Assembly: GCA_018697195.1 (NCBI GenBank)
Contig: CM031857.1
Span: 57,913,635-57,977,634, forward strand
DNA length: 64,000 bases
Reading direction: 5' to 3'
From: Certhia americana
Lineage: Eukaryota > Chordata > Aves > Passeriformes > Certhiidae
Under the pieces are notes generated by a model. It had not been told where the DNA came from. It was given only the letters and a program-made list of their open reading frames with translations, and did not search any database. The position numbers and the translations under genes were made by a program. Of this stretch, positions 61,851-64,000 are shown one piece after another. Every line of letters begins with the position of its first letter. Within the stretch, counting starts at the first letter, position 1.

Positions 61851-63800
61851 ATAGTTACTACTAAAATAATCAGCAAGTGATTTTGTCAGCTGCCTTTAAT
61901 CTGTGTTTCCACACGCATTGCGCCACAGTAAAAGCTATGTTTATTAGAGAGATATATCATCTTGTAAAATCAACAAGATATGAAATCCCCGAAAAAAATT
62001 CAGGTAGAAATTTCAGTGTTTTCTATATTTACATTTAACTTAGAAAGCCAAACAAACACAGATGTCCTTCAGTATTAAACCTTCACGTTAATGACCCCCT
62101 TAGGAGTCACACCTTTTGTCAAGGAGCAAAGGAAAGAGCTGCACAACCATAGGTAAATGCACAAACTTTATTACATTCACAATATCTCTTGCTGACTAAA
62201 AACTAGCTGCTTGTTTTTTTCTTGTTGATGTCCGTTTTTTTTAGGTGAAATGAATGCTAAAAGGTATTTCAGTTAAAACTCAACAACATGTTCACAGGAC
62301 AGTCACGTAAAGCAGGTGCCTAGGTCAGTGGAATAAGGATGTGAGGAAAGCAGACTATGGGCTATAGCGGTTTTCCCAGCTCTTAAGGGGGACATTGAAT
62401 GAGAAAACTGGAAACACGGAAGGAGAGGTGAAACAACAAAGCTCAAAAGTAGCGTTATCATACGGAGGGCCTTCAGCTACAACAGAGATCTATGCAACAG
62501 CTTGGGTGAAAAAGCAGATTTTGATCAGCAGCAGGCAAGGAATCAATGTAACTACCGCTCAAAGCTGAAAGTAGCCGACAAAAAATAATACTAAGGTCAG
62601 TAATATCAGTACATGCTAGTGTTCATCCAACCATAAAATGCATTATCATTCAGATGCAAGATATAGGCAGGTATAAAGTGATTGTGGCAGCATGGAAGGG
62701 ATGTGTGAAAAAGTAAAGAGAAGTGGGGTTAATGAGTCCTCTAAAGCATACGAACAAAGAAACAATATGTAAGCCCCCAAAGACAGAACAGAAAATATGC
62801 CTCTACTGAAGGATTTGAAGACGCTAGTGGTTTACCAAATTTTAAAATGTTCGCTGCGTTTTGGAAAGTATGCTGGGTAAATCCCAGGTAAAACTCACTT
62901 TGGAATGTTGTTCAGGTGAGTGAACACTGAAGTGAAAGTTCTACTCCCATAGTATTTCTGAGATAATCTGGGGTAGATCTAGAGAGCTAGAAAGTTTCCA
63001 CAGTTGAATCTATAGGATTTGTCTAATTTGGCTAAGAGAGTTTTTAAAATCGCAATGAGAGCTGTTTTCAAGTTTAAGAGAGAAAGACCAAAAGTACAAA
63101 AAGAGATTAATATCTAAACAAATGTCTAAATCATAGACCAGAGGCGGGACTAATGCTTTACTGGCTTTGTGATCCACTGTAATTTTTGAACATAACTTAG
63201 GGAGATCTGTGCTTTGTAGCACGCCTTCATTTTGCACAGCTCTAAATTTCATCAAATAAAGCCAGAAGAAACAAGATGAATATGAAACAATAACCACATC
63301 TGCGATGAACTGGTTCTGTCTTGCACTCGATTTCGCTGTTTCAATGCCCTGTTCAGGACAAGGTCATTACAGCCAGTTTATATGCATAATGTGGATTTTA
63401 GAACAATAGTAAAAAGTCTTTTCCTTTTACCTTTAGGGAAAAAAAACAAAAAATCACTTTTTTGTTGAACCCTTATTGCGTGGTACAACGTGGAATAGGG
63501 AACGGTCTCAAATTCATCATTAAAATCCATTTAAAACTGTGACTTGGGAGGTAGGAAATAAATAAATTGTGTTTTTCCAATGAGTACAGAGAAAGTATTT
63601 AAATTACTACACGAGATGAGACAGTTCATCTGTAAAAAACAATTCTTTAAGTAAAGAGCAGAACAAATCTGATACTGCAAAATTTAACACCCAACATCCA
63701 AACTGCTTCTCTAGCTATTTACCAAGTAATGCCCATCCCAAGTTCAGTGATATCTGAAATATTTTTTCATGCTCTAGTCAAAGAGTTGTAGGTTTAAAAA
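61851..63800. other. Non-genic stretch
   Basis: No supported gene, LINE or LTR recognised. Confidence 0.45.
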
Positions 63801-64000
63801 CTTCAAAACAGCTGCATTGGGGCGTCGGCGAGGGAGGAAAACAGTAACCCCTTGGCAAGGCCTAGGATGCCGGCGTCTATGTTATTGGCTTCGATTAACT
63901 CCTCCCCTTTGGGCTGGAGCTGCACAGAATTCTTTATTTCCCACTATATTCTGGTATCTCACTAGTCATCTCTGTCTGCCATCTCCTGCTTAGAAATCCG
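63801..64000. other. Small CpG-enriched patch at window end
   Basis: GGGGCGTCGGCGAGG and GCCGGCGTC occur with an inverted CCAAT box (TTATTGGCTTCG, about 63883) and a CTCCCCTTT Sp1-like site. This could be the edge of a promoter or CpG island continuing past the window, but no transcript is visible here. Confidence 0.25.

Noticed and set aside
1..64000. Search for CRISPR arrays, tRNA/rRNA genes, operons, phage or plasmid features
   Set aside because: None seen. The CR1 content, LTRs and splice-like signals indicate a vertebrate nuclear genome.

Overview
The window looks like intergenic and intronic DNA from a bird, probably a neoavian such as a passerine (inference). Several degenerate CR1 LINEs, the dominant avian retrotransposon, lie in both orientations. 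Short and solo-like LTRs are present, there are no mammalian SINEs, and long A/C-rich and T/G-rich low-complexity runs recur. No bacterial-style genes, operons, CRISPR arrays or rRNA/tRNA genes were seen. Base composition is AT-rich for most of the length and becomes richer in GC and CpG over the last ~4 kb.

Layout. 0-6 kb: unannotatable AT-rich DNA with a 47-base poly(A) run and a cluster of three perfect hairpins near 2.9-3.1 kb. 6-12 kb: two minus-strand CR1 3' ends (6.1, 7.6 kb), a possible short solo LTR (9.2-9.46 kb), an old repeat tail near 10.0 kb and a plus-strand CR1 (10.9-11.6 kb). 13.2-14.1 kb: a GC-elevated block that resembles an old repeat but is unassigned. 22.5-23.1 kb: a plus-strand CR1 with the middle deleted. 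24.0-24.6 kb: a minus-strand segment resembling a terminal coding exon, with stop codon and AATAAA. 26.7-27.2 kb: an older minus-strand CR1 ORF2 piece. 37.43-37.77 kb: the best LTR, with TG...CA ends, a 5-bp target duplication, a TATA-like box and a poly(A) signal. 44.4-45.5 kb: a CR1 tail, an LTR-like fragment and a CR1 reverse-transcriptase segment, all minus strand. 55.2 kb: a CCCCAAAA-like G4-capable tract. 57.6-60.1 kb: two minus-strand segments with splice-like borders and compatible phase, preceded by a GA-rich, G4-capable tract at 60.35-60.43 kb that could belong to a promoter. 61.4-61.6 kb: a GC-rich avian-repeat-like segment.

The most useful hypothesis is that the right part of the window carries the 5' exons of an unrecognised minus-strand gene (60.1 and 57.7 kb). 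The segment at 24.2 kb would then be the last exon of the same gene or of another one. This rests only on open frame, splice signals and phase, since no family could be recognised. No new molecular system is evident. The more unusual non-coding signals are the hairpin cluster, the AT-rich mixed direct/inverted repeat at 42.6 kb, and the quadruplex-capable tracts.
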